64,000 nt of DNA. Origin: Paracoccus shanxieyensis. GTDB lineage: Bacteria; Pseudomonadota; Alphaproteobacteria; Rhodobacterales; Rhodobacteraceae. Numbering within the stretch: the stretch's first letter is position 1; each line of letters opens with the position of its first letter. Positions 27,083-36,133 of the stretch are shown piece after piece. Below the pieces are notes generated by a model that was not told where the DNA came from, ran no database searches, and saw only the letters and a list, made by a program, of their open reading frames with translations. The position numbers and the translations under genes were made by a program. The stretch spans positions 1-64,000 of the forward strand of contig NZ_WMII01000019.1 of assembly GCF_009711265.1 (NCBI RefSeq), written 5' to 3'.

Positions 27083-27694
27083 TCAACCCTCCGAACTAAC
27101 GATACGCGTGGTACGCGGAAGCGCTGCGACTTTGCCGTCAGCAACGAGTAGCAGATCGATACCCAACGGAAACAGCGCGCCATTTTCACGCCATTGCGCA
27201 GCAAAATCCTGCGGCAGACCATCGACGTTCAGCACAGTTTCATCCTTGATGCCCGGGCCTTTGAGGGTGAACCCCTGTCCGCTATCGAGCGACGATACAG
27301 CCAGAACAACGGTCGTCGAACGGTCCGGAAATTCTGGTTCTCCTTGGGAAAAGGAAGAAAGTGCTGGCAGCGATTGCGCATCACTTACGAGCGCGAACTG
27401 TGCTTTAGACTGATCCCCAACGATGGGCGCGCCGGCATGGAATGTCAGCCAGGCTGTTGCATCCTGATTGGCTGCGACTTTGGCGTCGACCCAGACGCTT
27501 GCGTCGTGATCAAGCAGCGTTGCAGCGATCAGGCCAAGCTCTGGCGTGAGTGGCTTTGATGGCACAGCAGCACTCGGCAGCGAATAGATGCGACCGGGAT
27601 TAGCCATTGCGTGCATGACCGCATGAAACGCCATCTGCGCTTCATTGACTGGATCTGTCAGTCCGCCCTCAAATGCAGAAGTAGAATGGAGCAT
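27083..27694 (-). CDS. phnH: C-P lyase subunit PhnH, copy 1
   Basis: 203 residues. Recognised by FHAVMHAMANPGRIYSLP near residues 23-40, the LLDHDASVWVD segment, and TTRIVSSEG at the end. PhnH is a PLP-transferase-fold protein without PLP and is a structural partner in the PhnGHIJ core. It overlaps phnG by one base (shared A of TGATG type) and is followed at once by phnI. Nothing unusual. Confidence 0.93.
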   Translation of the reverse strand: MLHSTSAFEGGLTDPVNEAQMAFHAVMHAMANPGRIYSLPSAAVPSKPLTPELGLIAATLLDHDASVWVDAKVAANQDATAWLTFHAGAPIVGDQSKAQFALVSDAQSLPALSSFSQGEPEFPDRSTTVVLAVSSLDSGQGFTLKGPGIKDETVLNVDGLPQDFAAQWRENGALFPLGIDLLLVADGKVAALPRTTRIVSSEG

Positions 27695-28209
27695 CAGTTG
27701 TCTCCCCGAACCATAGTGAAGAAATCGACTTTTGTAGCGGCAGCTTCGCCACGCCGTTTTGCATCTGTGGCATCAACACGCCCGCGCAATGTTTTAAGCA
27801 CATCGCTTTCGATCGCATCGCGGGTGGCTTCATCGATCCAGAGCGCATCAAACAATGCGGCAAGCCTTGCCTTTTCCTGATCGCGTCCAAGCGCATAGGA
27901 ATGTCCTACAGAGCCATTCGCCAGACGAACAGTTGCGCGGGTAACGGTTGCCTCGCCTACATTGAACAGGGCACCGCCACCGCCAATGCGGCCACGCATC
28001 ATGACCAGTCCGATTTCCGGACCACGCAAAACTTCAAATTCAGGCTTGTCCGCCCAGTTCTGCCAGAACGTTTTCAATTCTTCACCGCTTGCGCGCGCGA
28101 GAAGCGCCATGCTTGCCTGACGTGCAGCCTGCGTTGTATCCAGTGCAAAATTGGCTCCAGCCGTGGAGCCATCTCCACTTTCGACTGTCGTTTGCTCCGT
28201 CGCGTTCAT
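27694..28209 (-). CDS. phnG: C-P lyase subunit PhnG, copy 1
   Basis: 171 residues. The family signature is visible: AARQASMALLARASGEELKTFW (~30-52), GPEIGLVMMRGRIGGGGALFNVGEATVTRATVRL (~63-96) and GHSYALGRDQEKARLAALFDAL (~103-124). PhnG pairs with PhnI in the first step of phosphonate activation. It is the first gene of the operon; its ATG is 45 bases from the PhnF-type operator (28254-28273) and ~97 bases from a strong PHO-box match on the same strand. Confidence 0.94.
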   Translation of the reverse strand: MNATEQTTVESGDGSTAGANFALDTTQAARQASMALLARASGEELKTFWQNWADKPEFEVLRGPEIGLVMMRGRIGGGGALFNVGEATVTRATVRLANGSVGHSYALGRDQEKARLAALFDALWIDEATRDAIESDVLKTLRGRVDATDAKRRGEAAATKVDFFTMVRGDN

Positions 28210-28253
28210 GAGCTTATCCGCCCTATCTAATCCGGTTGACTTGATAACCTTAA

Positions 28254-28273
28254 TTGTCTATTCATATAGACAA
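28254..28273. promoter_or_regulatory. Probable PhnF operator of the first C-P lyase operon
   Basis: TTGTCTATTCATATAGACAA is a perfect 8-bp inverted repeat with a 4-base spacer, placed between phnG and the divergent phnF. Size, symmetry and the ATAGAC core fit HutC/PhnF-type GntR operators, so repression of phnG and autoregulation of phnF are likely. Confidence 0.7.
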
Positions 28274-28305
28274 CTATACAATATCAGAATAGATACACCC
28301 TGTCA

Positions 28306-28323
28306 ATGACAGGACGATGACAA
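28306..28323 (-). promoter_or_regulatory. PHO box upstream of phnG1
   Basis: On the minus strand TTGTCATCGTCCTGTCAT gives two 7-base repeats with a 4-base spacer, 13 of 14 positions matching CTGTCAT by eye. It points toward phnG and overlaps a separate palindrome CCTGTCA-A-TGACAGG (28299-28313). PhoB activation under phosphate limitation is inferred. Confidence 0.7.
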
Positions 28324-28326
28324 TTG

Positions 28327-29103
28327 ATGACAAAGGCGCCGATGAAAAAGAGCGGACGGATTGAAAGAAACAGCGGTGTAGCCATCTGGCGGCAGATTGC
28401 CGACGAGATACGCGGTGACATCATGGTCGGGAAACTTACAACGGGTGCGCGCATGCCAGCCGAAATGGATCTGGCTGAACGATTTGGCGTCAATCGCCAT
28501 ACCGTACGCAGCGCAATTGCGGCTCTTACTCAGGAAGGTGTATTGCGCGCGGAACAAGGACGCGGCACCTTTATCGCCAATGCAAAGCGCCTCACCTACC
28601 AGATCGGGCGCCGCACGCGTATTTCACAAGCGCTCGCCCCACAAGTGAGCGAAACCAAGGGCATACTGCTCAGCTCTTCTTTGGAAACTGCGACTACTGA
28701 CATCGCGCAGGCGCTTGGAATGGATATTGGTTCTGTAGCCTTACGATTAGAGACCATGCACAGCGCCGACGGGCACCCCATCTCAATCGCCACTCACTGG
28801 GTAGATTCAAACGCTTTTCCGACTTTCACCGAAGATTATACGGCCAGCGGCTCGATCACTTCCGCTTTCAAAGCGGCAGGCATCAGTGATTATTTCAGGA
28901 AATCGACTGTGATATCGGCACGCCATGCCGATCCAGACGATCTCAAACATCTCAAATTGTCTCCAGGTGCAATCGTTCTGACCGCTCGCGCAATTAATAT
29001 CGATACTAAGGGAAAGCCTATACAATATTCACTAACACGGTTTTCTTCAGACCGTATGGAGTTCGTGATAGAAACTGACAATGAAAATAACTCAATCATG
29101 TGA
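28327..29103 (+). CDS. phnF: GntR/HutC-family phosphonate regulator PhnF, copy 1
   Basis: 258 residues. The N-terminal winged helix (GVAIWRQIADEIRGDI ... RFGVNRHTVRSAIAALTQEGVLRAEQGRGTFI) is followed by a UTRA effector domain with YQIGRRTRIS, DYFRKSTVISARHADPDD and RAINIDTKGKPIQYSLTRF. It should repress the divergent phnG operon by binding the palindrome at 28254. ATG 28342, preceded by AAAGG, is an alternative start and would move the coding region further from the PHO box. The same motif order recurs in the second PhnF at 43437. Confidence 0.92.
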   Translation: MTKAPMKKSGRIERNSGVAIWRQIADEIRGDIMVGKLTTGARMPAEMDLAERFGVNRHTVRSAIAALTQEGVLRAEQGRGTFIANAKRLTYQIGRRTRISQALAPQVSETKGILLSSSLETATTDIAQALGMDIGSVALRLETMHSADGHPISIATHWVDSNAFPTFTEDYTASGSITSAFKAAGISDYFRKSTVISARHADPDDLKHLKLSPGAIVLTARAINIDTKGKPIQYSLTRFSSDRMEFVIETDNENNSIM

Positions 29104-29405
29104 CCACCTTTTTCCTTGGACTTGGCCTTCAAAAGTTGAGAGCTTCTGTTAGACAAGACTGACAGGAGACTTAGAATTGAAGCAGCAAGAATTTGCAGAA
29201 GGGTTCAAACGCGAACCCGCGTATGTATGTCGAACTGAATGATGAAAGTATTCGGGCAGGACGTCACCGCACGGGGTGGCCTGCCCGATGGGGTGATCCG
29301 TTTGGAGTGTTAGTGCATGGTCGGTCTTCTGGCCACCACCGGTGTTGAGGCTGGCCGACTTTGTTGTGGCTGTCCGACATCAGCGCCCATGAGACAGAAT
29401 TGGCT
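29104..29405. other. Unassigned mosaic stretch between phnF1 and the PIWI fragment
   Basis: No supported gene. A TTG frame at 29177 behind GGAGA runs only 21 codons and could be the stump of a former neighbour. CGGGCAGG (29253-29260) pairs with CCTGCCCG (29280-29287). The rest looks like unrelated joined remnants. Confidence 0.5.
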
Positions 29406-29690
29406 TCATTGCGAAGAGAGGATTTCCAGTGGTGCCGGAATGTTCATCCCAGGGAACTCGTTCCACCACGGGATATATCCGCTCGTGAAAAGATAGGAAT
29501 GACCATCCAGCGAACACAACGTGCCGCGCCATGGTTCTTCTGTTCCTTTGCGAACGACTCGAAATGAGGTATTGCGCAGCCAGATCAGATCACAGTTGGC
29601 GACCCGATCTTTGGCAGCCGTCCGAAAGCCCCGCTCTTCTTCTGGCTGATAGTTTGTCGTCTTATGGATCACGACACGGTCGGGTGTCAT
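29406..29690 (-). pseudogene. C-terminal PIWI-domain fragment of a prokaryotic Argonaute
   Basis: The last ~94 codons of a PIWI domain: RVVIHKTTNYQPEEERGF near the start, then RNTSFRVVRKGTEEPWRGT, LFTSGYIPWWNEFPGMNIPAPLEI and a short tail. This run (VHKT, RG..P.RGT, YTxGYxP.....PG..vP.P.EI) is characteristic of pAgo PIWI ends. The fragment is cut on its 5' side at about 29690-29760 by an IS3-family end, so the catalytic or MID part and any partner effector gene are gone. It is probably non-functional but shows that an Argonaute defence gene once stood here. Confidence 0.7.
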
Positions 29691-29763
29691 GTCCGTCGTC
29701 GAATGATTTGAGACGTTTTGGGCTTTGGAAGAACGGAGTTTCCGGCTCGGTTTGCATGTTGAT

Positions 29764-30177
29764 TTAAGCCGCTTTGGCGTGGTGGTTCAAGCGGCGCTGT
29801 CGGATTGTGTCTCGTTTGATCCTTTCACGTTCGATGAGGATGGTCTGGCCGCGTCCGAAGTAGACGTCGGCCGGGGTGAGATTGTCGAGGCTCTCGTGGT
29901 ATCGGCGATGATTGTAATGCTCGACGAAGGCCGCGATCTGGGCTTCGAGGTCTTCCTTGAAGAAGTAGTTTTCCAAGAGAATGCGGTTCTTCAGCGTCTG
30001 GTGCCAGCGTTCGATTTTGCCTTGTGTCTGCGGGTGGCCAGGAGCGCCGTGGACCTGGTCGATCTTGTATTTGTCCAGCCATTCGCCGAGATCGGACGCA
30101 ACGTAACACGGGCCGTTGTCGGACAGCAGGCGCGGCCGATGTTCGACCTTGACCTTGTCGCAGCCTGAGGCGGCCAG
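29764..30177 (-). pseudogene. IS3-family transposase OrfB, C-terminal fragment
   Basis: About 137 codons of an integrase-core transposase in one frame: LLSDNGPCYVASDLGEWL, QVHGAPGHPQTQGKIERWHQTLKNRILLEN and HYNHRRYHESLDNLTPADVYFGRG, with the last catalytic glutamate in GKIERWHQT. The N-terminal half is missing because the IS21 element begins at 30178. Its other end abuts the PIWI fragment. It is inactive. Confidence 0.8.
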
Positions 30178-30322
30178 TGTGTCAATCGGCGTCGTAACGG
30201 GACCCCTTATCGGCTCCCAAAAGGGACCCCTGCCTCTAGTTGCATCGGGTCAGCGCGCGTAGGCCCGGAGCTCTCCATTTAGCGCAGGGGCCTGCGGGCG
30301 CGGGTTGTTTGTCTTTTCGGCT

Positions 30323-31057
30323 TTAGCTTTGAGAGCGGTTTTTAAAGCGCCAGGATTCGTTCCCGGTTTCCACGATCTCGCAATGGTGGGTGAGCCTGTC
30401 GAGTAGAGCGGCGGTCATCTTGGCGTCGCCGGATACGGCCGGCCACTCGCCGAAGGCTAGGTTCGTCGTGACGATGATCGATGTCCGCTCGTAGAGCCTG
30501 CTGATGAGATGGAAGAGGAGCTGGCCGCCCGCCTGGGCAAATGGGAGATAGCCCAGTTCGTCCATGATTACGAAGTCGAGCCTGGTGATGAAGTCGGCCA
30601 GTCGTCCCTGCTTACCGCTACGTGCCTCCGTCTCGAGCCGATTGACGAGGTCGACAACGTTGAAGAAGCGGCCTCGTGCTCCGTTGCGGATCAAGGCACG
30701 TGCAAGCGCGATGGACAGGTGGGACTTCCCCGTGCCGGTTCCGCCGACCAGAACGATATTGTGCTGCTCGGCGAGGAAGGCCCCGGTTGCGAGTTGGCGC
30801 ACCAGGCCTTCGTTGACCGGCGTGTCGGTGAAGTCGAAGTCGTCGATGTCCTTGGCCAGTGGCAGCTTGGCGACGGTGATCTGGTATTTGATGGACCGTG
30901 CCTGCTTCTCGGCGATCTCCGACTGAAGCAGGTCACCGACGATGCGCGGCGGTTCGTGCTGTCGCTTGATGCCGGAGGCCATGATCTCGTCATAGGCGCT
31001 ACGCATGCCGAACAGCTTCAGCGTGCCCATCATGTCGAGGATTTGGGATCGTTCCAT
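30323..31057 (-). CDS. istB: IS21 helper ATPase IstB
   Basis: 244 residues of the AAA+ IstB/DnaC family. Walker [11 protein letters not shown] (~105-114), Walker [12 protein letters not shown] (~165), sensor ITTNLAF-like segment ([13 protein letters not shown] ~198). IstB assists IstA in strand transfer and target handling. I start at [10 protein letters not shown] (31057) because the longer frame runs over the istA 3' end. istA ends one base upstream, so the two are translationally coupled. Confidence 0.93.
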   Translation of the reverse strand: MERSQILDMMGTLKLFGMRSAYDEIMASGIKRQHEPPRIVGDLLQSEIAEKQARSIKYQITVAKLPLAKDIDDFDFTDTPVNEGLVRQLATGAFLAEQHNIVLVGGTGTGKSHLSIALARALIRNGARGRFFNVVDLVNRLETEARSGKQGRLADFITRLDFVIMDELGYLPFAQAGGQLLFHLISRLYERTSIIVTTNLAFGEWPAVSGDAKMTAALLDRLTHHCEIVETGNESWRFKNRSQS

Positions 31058-31058
31058 A

Positions 31059-32558
31059 TCAGCTTGCCCTCCTGAGGCTGTCGTAATGGGCGCAGTCGGC
31101 CAGAGGCTCATGGGTCAGGCGAAGCGCATCGGGGATGGAAAGGATGGCAGCCGGCTGCGGATCACGCTTGCGGGCCAGAATGTTGATGATGACGGCGGCC
31201 GAGAACACGCCCTGATCGATCGCCTCCTGGCAGGCCGCTTCGACGGCGGGGAGCCCGTCCAGGCCCACGCATTCGAGGATCGACACCATCTGCCGGTCGC
31301 CGTCATGCATGGCCTTCAGCCGGCGGCGCACCTTCTCCATGGCGGCGGGCAAAACCCAGTCGTGGAACGGCGCACCGTTGCGCAGTGCTCCCGGTTTGCG
31401 GGTCAGGACCGGCACGTAATGCCAGGGATTATAGATCGTCTCGCCACGGCCGAAGCAGCGATCGTGTTGGCCGATCTCCACGCCATCCTGCCGGATGACG
31501 ATGCGATCTGCATAGGCATGTATCTCGGCAGGGCGGCCGACTGCCGTGGACAGCACCGAGTATTTGTTGTTGTCGAAACGCACGAGGCAGGTCTTGCCGA
31601 TCGAGGCCTGCACAGCGTGGAAGCCGTCGAATTTGCCGGGATAGCCGACCAGGTGCGGCCGCTCCGCATCGAACACCTCCCAGATCGTGCGCTCCGTCTG
31701 ATCGACGTGCTTATGAGCGCGGGCGTAACTGATGCACTTGTCCAACAACCAGCCATTCAGTTCATCGTAGGATTTGAAGCGCAGCCGCGGCGTGAAGAAG
31801 CGTTCGCGCACCAGATTGACCTGGTTCTCGACCTGGCCTTTTTCCCATCCCGACGCTGGCGTGCAGGCCACCGGTTCGATCAGGTAATGGCTGCACATCT
31901 GTAGGAAGCGGCGATTGTATTGCCGTTCCTTGCCGACGAAGACCGTCTCCACCGCGGTCTTCATATTATCATAGATGCCGCGCGTGCAGGCCCCGCCGAA
32001 GAAAGCGAACGCCCTGTCATGGGCGTCGAAGACCATCTCTTGCGTCTCGCGCGGATAGGCTCTCACATACATCATCCGGCTGTGGCAGAGCCGGATATGC
32101 GCAACCTTCACCGTCGTCGTCACGCCGTTCAGCACGACAATCTCGTGGCTCCAGTCGAACTGGTAGGCCTCGCCCGGCGCGTAATAGAGCGGTACATAGG
32201 CTTGCGCCGTCACGGACCCGCGCTCCTTCGCCCAGGTTCGGGCGTAACGCCGGACTGTGTCGTAACCGCCCTCGTAGCCGAGGTCGCGCAAGTCCTCGAA
32301 TATCCGGATCAGTGTCAGCCGTTCGCGAGAGGATTTGGCCTCATTGGCGAGCAGCATTCCATCGAGCTGACCGCGCCAGGGGCCGAGCTTCGGCTGAGGT
32401 TGACGGCTCCGTTCGTATTTGAACTCCGTCTCATCGGTGCGCAAAACCTTCCGCACCACTTTCCGCGATATGCCCAACTCCCGACAGATCGCCTTGATCG
32501 ACTTGCCCTGAACATGGGCTAGCCGCCGTATCTTCAGAATTGTTTCCACAATAAGCAT
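31059..32558 (-). CDS. istA: IS21 transposase IstA
   Basis: 499 residues. The N-terminal helix-turn-helix ([18 protein letters not shown]) is followed by the DDE integrase core: [10 protein letters not shown] (~135), [16 protein letters not shown] (~190) and [18 protein letters not shown] with the catalytic glutamate (~238). It catalyses cut-and-paste transposition with IstB. The ATG lies inside the first unit of the 129-bp duplicated end. The gene looks intact, so the element may still be active. Confidence 0.93.
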   Translation of the reverse strand: MLIVETILKIRRLAHVQGKSIKAICRELGISRKVVRKVLRTDETEFKYERSRQPQPKLGPWRGQLDGMLLANEAKSSRERLTLIRIFEDLRDLGYEGGYDTVRRYARTWAKERGSVTAQAYVPLYYAPGEAYQFDWSHEIVVLNGVTTTVKVAHIRLCHSRMMYVRAYPRETQEMVFDAHDRAFAFFGGACTRGIYDNMKTAVETVFVGKERQYNRRFLQMCSHYLIEPVACTPASGWEKGQVENQVNLVRERFFTPRLRFKSYDELNGWLLDKCISYARAHKHVDQTERTIWEVFDAERPHLVGYPGKFDGFHAVQASIGKTCLVRFDNNKYSVLSTAVGRPAEIHAYADRIVIRQDGVEIGQHDRCFGRGETIYNPWHYVPVLTRKPGALRNGAPFHDWVLPAAMEKVRRRLKAMHDGDRQMVSILECVGLDGLPAVEAACQEAIDQGVFSAAVIINILARKRDPQPAAILSIPDALRLTHEPLADCAHYDSLRRAS

Positions 32559-32803
32559 CCAAACAAAAAGCCTCCGATGAAACCGGAGGCTGTTGTAACC
32601 CCATCGCAGATGGGGGTCCCGTTTGGACGCCGATCACCCCATGTGCGGGGTCCTTATTCCATGCCTAATCACATCCACAATAAGCATCCGAACAAAAAGC
32701 CTCCGATGAAACCGGAGGCTGTTGTAACCCCATTGCAGATGGGGGTCCCGTTTGGACGCCGATCACCCCATGTGCGGGGTCCTTATTCCATGCCTAATCA
32801 CAC
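32546..32803. repeat. 129-bp tandem direct duplication of the IS21 right end
   Basis: Units 32546-32674 and 32675-32803 are almost identical (one visible difference is AACAAA versus CGAACA near the start, another ATCGCAG versus ATTGCAG). Each contains the IS21 terminus, the CCTCCGATGAAACCGGAGG hairpin and the region just upstream of istA. Confidence 0.9.
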
Positions 32804-33865
32804 TTCATCGCTCAGCCGGAACGACCGGGCGTTGATAACAGTTCGAGCTGCCTCGAAGAGGAATCGCTCGATGACAGCGTCGAACACACCGTTAGCCCTG
32901 ACCCACATGTCGGGATCATTACGGACATGCCGTTTCTTTAATTTGAAAGACTGTCGGTTCCACACATTGTCGCCGGCATATTTCTCATTGATCAGGATTT
33001 GATGGACGGTCCCTCTCGTCCAGTTGCGCCCAAGGTCGGATTTGATGCCCCGCTTATTCAGATCAGTTGCAATTTCGCTCTCACTTTCCCCGTGATGGAC
33101 AAATCTGCGATATATTTCGCGAACCAGCTCCACCTCTTCAACCGGCCCCAAAGTGAGGATCACACGGTCAGTCTGAATGCTTTTGTGCTCACCGCGCTGT
33201 AGAATACCTTTCACCTGGCCGCGTTCATCGATCAGGGTTCGTCGTAAGCCGAAACCAGCTGGTCCGCCTTGCCGGTACCCCTTTTCGATCAGCCGGCCCT
33301 GCCCCGCGAAAACCTTCGCCGACAACTCACGGCTATACTCTCCAGCCATAGCCCGCTTAACGCCTTTGACGATGGTGGACACCGGGCTGCCGTCATTTTC
33401 AAACTGTTCGGCGCAATACTGGACAGAGATCCCGGCACGGCGGCAGATGTATTCGTAATAAGCGCTTTCATCGGCATCTTGGAACCGGCCCCATCGACTT
33501 ACGTCATAGACCAGGACCATCGTGAAATCGGTTGTGCCGATCTGCACGTCCTCGATGAGCTGGCGTAGCGCATCGCGCCCTTCGATTTTCAGGCCACTCT
33601 TTCCGGAATCCGCGTATGTCCGGACAATCTCAATACCACGCGCCCGAGCATAGTCCCGAATTGCCTCCGACTGGTTTTCGGTAGAATATCGCTGATGATC
33701 GGTCGACATACGGACATATTCGGCAGCCCGAATTGGCTGCGGCTCCGATGACATGCCGTTAAAGGTCTCCCGATCCACTTTTTGCCCCTCCTGTCGTTGA
33801 TCAAAGGCGCTTGATCCTGAGGCTGGCGCGGCGCCGAGCACATCCATTTTTGCAGACATCCGCAT
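32798..33865 (-). pseudogene. Large serine recombinase, C-terminus truncated by IS21
   Basis: 355 residues. The resolvase catalytic domain is present (EYVRMSTDHQRYSTENQ with the nucleophile serine, VYDVSRWGRFQDADESAYYEY), then the recombinase domain (GYRQGGPAGFGLRR, YRRFVHHGESESEIATDLN, GRNWTRGTVHQILINEKYAGDNVWNR). Family members usually run on for another 150 residues or more with zinc-ribbon and coiled-coil parts; here the frame ends six residues after RSFR because the IS21 terminus supplies a stop. It is therefore probably unable to integrate. It is divergent from a small HTH gene at 33880. Confidence 0.85.
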
Positions 33866-33879
33866 CGCAATCCTAGCGC

Positions 33880-34392
33880 ATGAAGGAGCGGAAGATGTTG
33901 CCGAAAAAGGGCAGTAAGTTGCCGACTTGGCCCGGCTTTCTGGGTGACCGAGAGGTCCTTGCCCTCACCGTCGCCGATCTCTTGAAGAAAGAGCATGGCG
34001 ATAGTCACCGCGCAATCAAGGAGTTGATGCGCCAGACAGGCGCCAGCGAACGAACCGTAAAACACTGGCTGTCTGGTCAACATGCTCCAGAGGTTATGTT
34101 TTTCCTTCGGCTCGTGGTCTCCTCGCCGGTCGTAAGAGCGTTTGTACTTGGTATCATCGAAGGCCCGGCATCCGAGCAAACTTCTCCTGCGAACGATCGC
34201 GTCATTCGCTTTGCGACCAGAGAAGCTTACGCCACCTGTCACTGTACCCTAATTAATCAGATTCTGCGGCTTCGGAGCATTTTGGGGCGTTTTTATACCC
34301 TTAATTACAATACATCCACAGGCAACACGCTTCAGTGCTCGATGCCGCTTGAGCGCTTCCAGATTGCATCGGCCCGCGCCAGAAGCGCTTGA
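33880..34392 (+). CDS. Small HTH DNA-binding protein, 3' end replaced by transposon sequence
   Basis: Native coding runs to about 34236 (~119 residues); the remaining 51 codons lie in the end of the TniABQ transposon. The core, LTVADLLKKEHGDSHRAIKELMRQTGASERTVKHWLSGQHAPEVMFFLRLV, is a short helix-turn-helix protein type common on alphaproteobacterial plasmids and phage-like islands, with no defined role. It is divergent from the truncated serine recombinase and may regulate it. ATG 33880 overlaps a GGAGCGGAAG run; ATG 33895 is an alternative. Confidence 0.65.
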   Translation: MKERKMLPKKGSKLPTWPGFLGDREVLALTVADLLKKEHGDSHRAIKELMRQTGASERTVKHWLSGQHAPEVMFFLRLVVSSPVVRAFVLGIIEGPASEQTSPANDRVIRFATREAYATCHCTLINQILRLRSILGRFYTLNYNTSTGNTLQCSMPLERFQIASARARSA

Positions 34393-35333
34393 CGATCTGC
34401 CTCGGATCCAAGTTCGGAGATGGCCTGACGAGCTGCCTGCAGAGCGCTCTCGGATGCACTTGGGCGGCTCGTTCCATTTGTTTTCTGCCCGGTCGGATGC
34501 TCTGTTTCCCATCGCCCCGGAAGCCGCTGGTCGAGGTAATGCGTCAATGCTCGTATCCGTTCAAACACCCGACCATGCTGCGGAAAGGCACGGCGCAACC
34601 CCCGAACCGCACGTTCGTTTCCTCTCAGGATGATGGCGGCACCCAACAAGGGACGGGTCATGCCGACGTCGACCGCGGTGAGCGCTATCAATCTTTCGCG
34701 CTCATTTGCGGAGATAACGGAAGCTGAGCGGCAGACGTCCAGCATCGATACGACATGCAGGGTCAGATCCATCCGGCGCAGCCGCCTGAGATCGTTGTTC
34801 GCCACAGCCGTTTCTAGGACCTGCGCGCCACGTGCAGCGCGCGCAAGTAGCCGGTCTGATACAGCCCCGGCCGGATATTTCGCCGCGAGGGACTGACCAC
34901 AGGTCTCGCAGGTCAGCGACCACGCGAAGCGCCAATGACGAAGAGCGAGACCGGGCGTTTGCTCCGCGCACCCCGGACAATGCTGGAAGTCATGCCGCGA
35001 CAGGTATCGCACGGCATGATGCACCGTATCCGGAAGGGTCATGGCGGCAATCTCATGCTGGGTCCGTTGAACTGCCGAGCAGAGGCGGGCCCAGTCCACC
35101 TGTCCGAGATTGTTGATACGCTCCAGCACCCTGCCCTGCCCCAATCCGAGATAGCCGCAAAGTTCTTCAGCGGAGCAGTGATTGGCCCTCGCCAATCGCC
35201 CGATCCAGCTGGACAGAAGCTCATCGCGTGCAGGTGGCGGTCGAAACGGTAGCGGTCCGGGGGGGGTCACCCGAATGCAGCGGCGGGCTGGCGAGGGATG
35301 TTCCACGCGTGCTTCGTCCAAACCGGTTGCCAA
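34332..35333 (-). CDS. tniQ: TniQ target-selection protein
   Basis: 333 residues. The TniQ family start (PPARDELLSSWIGRLARANHCSAEELCGYLGL, ~32-64) and a zinc-binding region with HCPGCAEQTP (~116-125) and SLTCETCGQ (~139-147) are clear. TniQ/TnsD-like proteins choose or deliver the target in Tn7- and Tn402-like transposition, and in CRISPR-associated transposons they bridge to Cas proteins. No Cas gene is present here, so targeting must be by TniQ or TniB alone. The start overlaps the tniB end. Confidence 0.85.
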   Translation of the reverse strand: MATGLDEARVEHPSPARRCIRVTPPGPLPFRPPPARDELLSSWIGRLARANHCSAEELCGYLGLGQGRVLERINNLGQVDWARLCSAVQRTQHEIAAMTLPDTVHHAVRYLSRHDFQHCPGCAEQTPGLALRHWRFAWSLTCETCGQSLAAKYPAGAVSDRLLARAARGAQVLETAVANNDLRRLRRMDLTLHVVSMLDVCRSASVISANERERLIALTAVDVGMTRPLLGAAIILRGNERAVRGLRRAFPQHGRVFERIRALTHYLDQRLPGRWETEHPTGQKTNGTSRPSASESALQAARQAISELGSEADRQALLARADAIWKRSSGIEH

Positions 35334-36133
35334 GCCTGAACCGCTTCGTCCGTGATCCGCTCTTCTCCGGTCTCGATCGCATCGATAGCCAGGGACTTGA
35401 TCATGATGAACACGCGCGAGGTGACGCCGCCAGTCACTTTCAGGATCGTCCGAAGCGACGCCACCGTAAGGCCTGAGCGTTGCTCAAGCGCCATTGCCGC
35501 GATCAGTGTCTGGATGAGGCGGGAGAACTCCACGTCGTCTTCCCAGAGCGGCAAGTAGTGTTCATCCAGACGTCGGGCCAATTGGTCGTCTCCTCGAACG
35601 GCCTCAAGGGCCTCGTTCACGCCAAAAACGACAAGTGATGCGCACAGATCATTGGCGAGGAACCGGAGCATGTTCAGGAAGCGGCGTTGCTCCCGGTAGC
35701 TGCCAGCAAGCAGATTGTGCACCTCGTCGATCATCAACATCCTAAGGTCCATATCCCGAAGATGACTGAGCGCGCGCACCTCGAGCTCGGACACGGTATG
35801 CCGGCCCCACATCGGCGCCCCGATCGTCGCCAGGATGTGCTGATAGAACCGGCGCTCGTCCGGCGCAGGCGGGGCCTGAACCAAAAGGATGGGTGTCTTC
35901 GTGGCGCCCAGTTCGGCGTTGTACTGTGTTGGATATTTGCTCGCGATACGCTTGGCGATCATAGTCTTGCCGATACCAGAGCTTCCATAGACCATCAGCC
36001 CCGGCATCCGGCTTTGCTGCGGCATTTCCATCAAGGATGTCAATCGGTTGAGAACGATCGTGGCACGGTCAAACGCGATCCAATGATCGCCGCGGATACG
36101 GTCAGTTCTTTCTTCTGGGGTCATTAAACTCAT
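35267..36133 (-). CDS. tniB: TniB transposition AAA+ ATPase
   Basis: About 288 residues. Walker A GSSGIGKTMIAKR (~52-64), Walker B LRMLMIDEVHNLL (~134), then NMLRFLANDLCASLVVFGV and a C-terminal helical lid. TniB (TnsC-like) regulates transposase assembly on target DNA. I use the ATG at 36133, which overlaps the tniA stop region; the longer upstream frame is inside tniA. ATG 36124 is an alternative. It also overlaps tniQ, so the three genes form one unit. Confidence 0.88.
   Translation of the reverse strand: MSLMTPEERTDRIRGDHWIAFDRATIVLNRLTSLMEMPQQSRMPGLMVYGSSGIGKTMIAKRIASKYPTQYNAELGATKTPILLVQAPPAPDERRFYQHILATIGAPMWGRHTVSELEVRALSHLRDMDLRMLMIDEVHNLLAGSYREQRRFLNMLRFLANDLCASLVVFGVNEALEAVRGDDQLARRLDEHYLPLWEDDVEFSRLIQTLIAAMALEQRSGLTVASLRTILKVTGGVTSRVFIMIKSLAIDAIETGEERITDEAVQAWQPVWTKHAWNIPRQPAAAFG

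Larger units (their letters stand above)
30178..32802. mobile_element. IS21-family element with duplicated right end
   Basis: Termini begin TGTGTCAATCGGCGTC at the left and, reverse-complemented, TGTGATTAGGCATGG at the right, with an internal CGGGACCCC repeat near each end. It carries istA and istB on the minus strand. The right end is present twice as a 129-bp tandem duplication, so an inner right end also exists at 32673. No matching target duplication is visible, and both flanks are broken genes (IS3 OrfB, serine recombinase). Confidence 0.85.

Noticed and set aside
32546..32803. CRISPR-like repeats
   Set aside because: There are only two long tandem units, which carry an IS21 end; no spacers.
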